The position numbers and the translations under genes are program-made. Shown here piece by piece: positions 4,866 to 6,079 of a stretch of 6,079 bases of DNA (its first letter is position 1; the number at the start of each line of letters is the position of its first letter). The notes under the pieces were generated by a model. The model saw nothing but the letters and a program-made list of their open reading frames with translations, was not told the DNA's origin and ran no database searches. The DNA is from Candidatus Rokuibacteriota bacterium (GTDB lineage: Bacteria > Methylomirabilota > Methylomirabilia > Rokubacteriales > CSP1-6), in the NCBI GenBank assembly GCA_016206385.1, contig JACQRS010000127.1, forward strand, positions 1 through 6,079. Reading direction: 5' to 3'.

Positions 4866-6038
4866 TCAGCGGTAGACGCCGTTGTGACCGAGACTGTACC
4901 GCCCCGGCTGCGGGAACACGGCGAGGCCGTGGGGACCGGCGCCGACGCGGATCCTGTGCTGGAGGCGGCCGGTGCCCGTGTCGACCACGTAGACTTCGCC
5001 GTGGTAGCGGCCGCTGACCCAGAACTCTCGGCCGTCGCGCGTGACCCCACCCATGTCCGGGCTCCCGCCGATCGTCCACTTCGCGACCACCCTGCGGGTC
5101 GCGAAGTCGATGACCGAGATCGAGCCCTCGAGGCGGTTTGTCACGTAGAGCTGCCGGGTGTCGCGGCTCACGTAGAGCCCGTGGGCGCCGCGGCCTGTCG
5201 CCACGAAGTCGGCTTCCTTCATGGCCACCGGATCGATGACGGAAACGCCGTGGCGTCCTTGGTTGGCGACGTAAAACACCTCGGCGTCGGGCGCGAGTTT
5301 CACGTCGATCGGCGAGCCCCCGACCTGGAGCTCGCCGGCGACGCGCCGGGTTGGGATGTCGACCTTGACCACCCAGCCCGAGTACTCGCAGCTCGCCAGC
5401 AGGTATCCTCCGTCGGCGGAGAAGTCCAGATGATTCACGCCGGAGTGGCGGATGGGTACGCTCTGCTCGAGGGCCCAGGTACGCGGGTCGCGGAAGTCCA
5501 GACGCTCGTAGCGCTCGGCCACCACGATCGCCGTGCGGCCGTCCGGCGTGAAGTAGAGGTTATAGGGATCCAGCACGGGGATGGTTCCTTTCACCGTGCC
5601 AGTATGTGGGTCGATGATCGTGAGGGAGTCAGACCGGGTGTTCAGCACGTAGAGCGTTTGGAGGTCCCAAGACGGCGTGACGTGATGCGGCTCGCGGTCG
5701 ACCGGGAGGCGAGCGATCACCCGGTACACCTGTGGATCAATCACGTCCACCGTGTTCGAGATGGTATTCGGGACGTAGACCCGCCCAGGGATGTCCGCGA
5801 CCGTAGGGATCACGTCCGGACCGACGGTCGCCGCGTAAACGTTCGGGGGGACCACGGTGGTGCTCTGCCCCGCATGAGCGGCCACTGGCACGAGGGCGGT
5901 CACGGTAGGGATAGAGCCCGCTGTGAGAGCCCCGGCACCGGTCGAGCCCCGGAATTGGGACGCGGCAGCTCCCCCGGTCAGAAGCATCGCCACCAGTAGG
6001 CCGCATACCCCTCGCGCCGTTCCGCTCACTGTCCTCAC
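4866..6038 (-). CDS. Exported YVTN/YncE-family seven-repeat beta-propeller protein
   Basis: A 390-residue protein with a Sec signal peptide (basic start with Arg2 and Arg9, hydrophobic core about 11-22, likely cleavage after Ala26). A low-complexity linker reaches to about 80. Seven repeats of 41-43 residues follow, with strand starts at 87, 129, 170, 213, 255, 297 and 339 in the pattern xYVxN...V.VID, which fits a seven-bladed propeller. Cytochrome cd1/NirN-type and YncE proteins share this fold. No CxxCH haem-c motif is present. Each blade junction carries a His, Asn or Asp. The ending PQPGRYSLGH is distinctive. It is a periplasmic or extracellular binding, scaffold or redox protein; its ligand is unknown. 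The GTG at 6038 has GGGGAG 5 nt upstream; an in-frame GTG at 6029 is the alternative. It leads a probable operon with the PAP2 gene. Confidence 0.9.
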   Translation of the reverse strand: MRTVSGTARGVCGLLVAMLLTGGAAASQFRGSTGAGALTAGSIPTVTALVPVAAHAGQSTTVVPPNVYAATVGPDVIPTVADIPGRVYVPNTISNTVDVIDPQVYRVIARLPVDREPHHVTPSWDLQTLYVLNTRSDSLTIIDPHTGTVKGTIPVLDPYNLYFTPDGRTAIVVAERYERLDFRDPRTWALEQSVPIRHSGVNHLDFSADGGYLLASCEYSGWVVKVDIPTRRVAGELQVGGSPIDVKLAPDAEVFYVANQGRHGVSVIDPVAMKEADFVATGRGAHGLYVSRDTRQLYVTNRLEGSISVIDFATRRVVAKWTIGGSPDMGGVTRDGREFWVSGRYHGEVYVVDTGTGRLQHRIRVGAGPHGLAVFPQPGRYSLGHNGVYR

Positions 6039-6079
6039 TTCCTCTCCCCTCAGGCCACCCGACTCATGCCTCCCCTGCG

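Noticed and set aside
3737..5017. 426-codon open frame on the plus strand
   Set aside because: It runs antisense through the dismutase and PAP2 genes and into the propeller gene, is rich in Arg, His, Gly and Pro without motifs, and is explained by GC-rich third positions. The opposite-strand genes have complete catalytic motifs.
4835..5050. 72-residue N-terminal extension of the PAP2 protein
   Set aside because: Overlaps the 3' end of the propeller gene in another frame and is low-complexity Ser/Ala/Thr sequence; the start at 4834 gives the usual family length.
4851..5999. 382-codon open frame on the plus strand
   Set aside because: Antisense shadow of the seven-repeat propeller gene; the Asp/His/Val/Arg-rich composition comes from the complement of the repeats, and there is no family motif.
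6050..6067. Five-codon minus-strand reading frame (ATG at 6067 to TGA at 6050) ahead of the propeller gene
   Set aside because: Could be a leader peptide or the tail of an upstream gene, but with 12 more bases to the window edge there is too little sequence to support either.

Overview
The window is GC-rich bacterial chromosome with tightly packed genes and no tRNA, rRNA, CRISPR array or insertion sequence that I can see. A lipobox-bearing Cu,Zn superoxide dismutase, an exported beta-propeller and a CoA-thioester catabolic operon fit a diderm environmental bacterium (proteobacterial, or a Rokubacteria/Methylomirabilota-like lineage). That placement is an impression only; nothing in the window fixes the taxon.

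Left part, minus strand (1-642): a 194-residue protein of unknown function is followed one base later by the first 18 codons of a gene that runs off the window. Its N-terminus carries the dinucleotide-binding GGGVTG signature of FAD-dependent oxidoreductases. Both are read leftward from a good sigma70-type promoter (680-708).

Middle part, plus strand (755-3570): a three-gene operon encodes an acyl-CoA dehydrogenase, a crotonase-superfamily enzyme of the MenB/BadI branch, and an NAD-type short-chain dehydrogenase. Together these are the enzyme types needed to desaturate a CoA thioester, oxidise a hydroxyacyl-CoA and cleave a C-C bond or cyclic ketone, as in alicyclic (cyclohexanecarboxyl-CoA) degradation. 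The crotonase has lost the catalytic Asp and Tyr shared by MenB and BadI. The dehydrogenase has its candidate catalytic Glu in the isovaleryl-CoA/long-chain position rather than the usual one. The real substrate is therefore open. The operon and the leftward genes diverge from a 112-bp region in which two facing promoters overlap on a perfect 12-bp palindrome. Inverted repeats sit between the operon genes, and a stop-codon hairpin closes it.

Right part, minus strand (3623-6038): an exported seven-repeat YVTN/YncE-type beta-propeller is followed after 31 bp by a PAP2-family membrane phosphatase. After a further 72 bp comes a lipoprotein Cu,Zn superoxide dismutase, which has its own near-consensus promoter (TTGACA-17-TATATT) in that gap. 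All three products act in or outside the cytoplasmic membrane. The dismutase converges on the catabolic operon across a 52-bp gap holding two hairpins.
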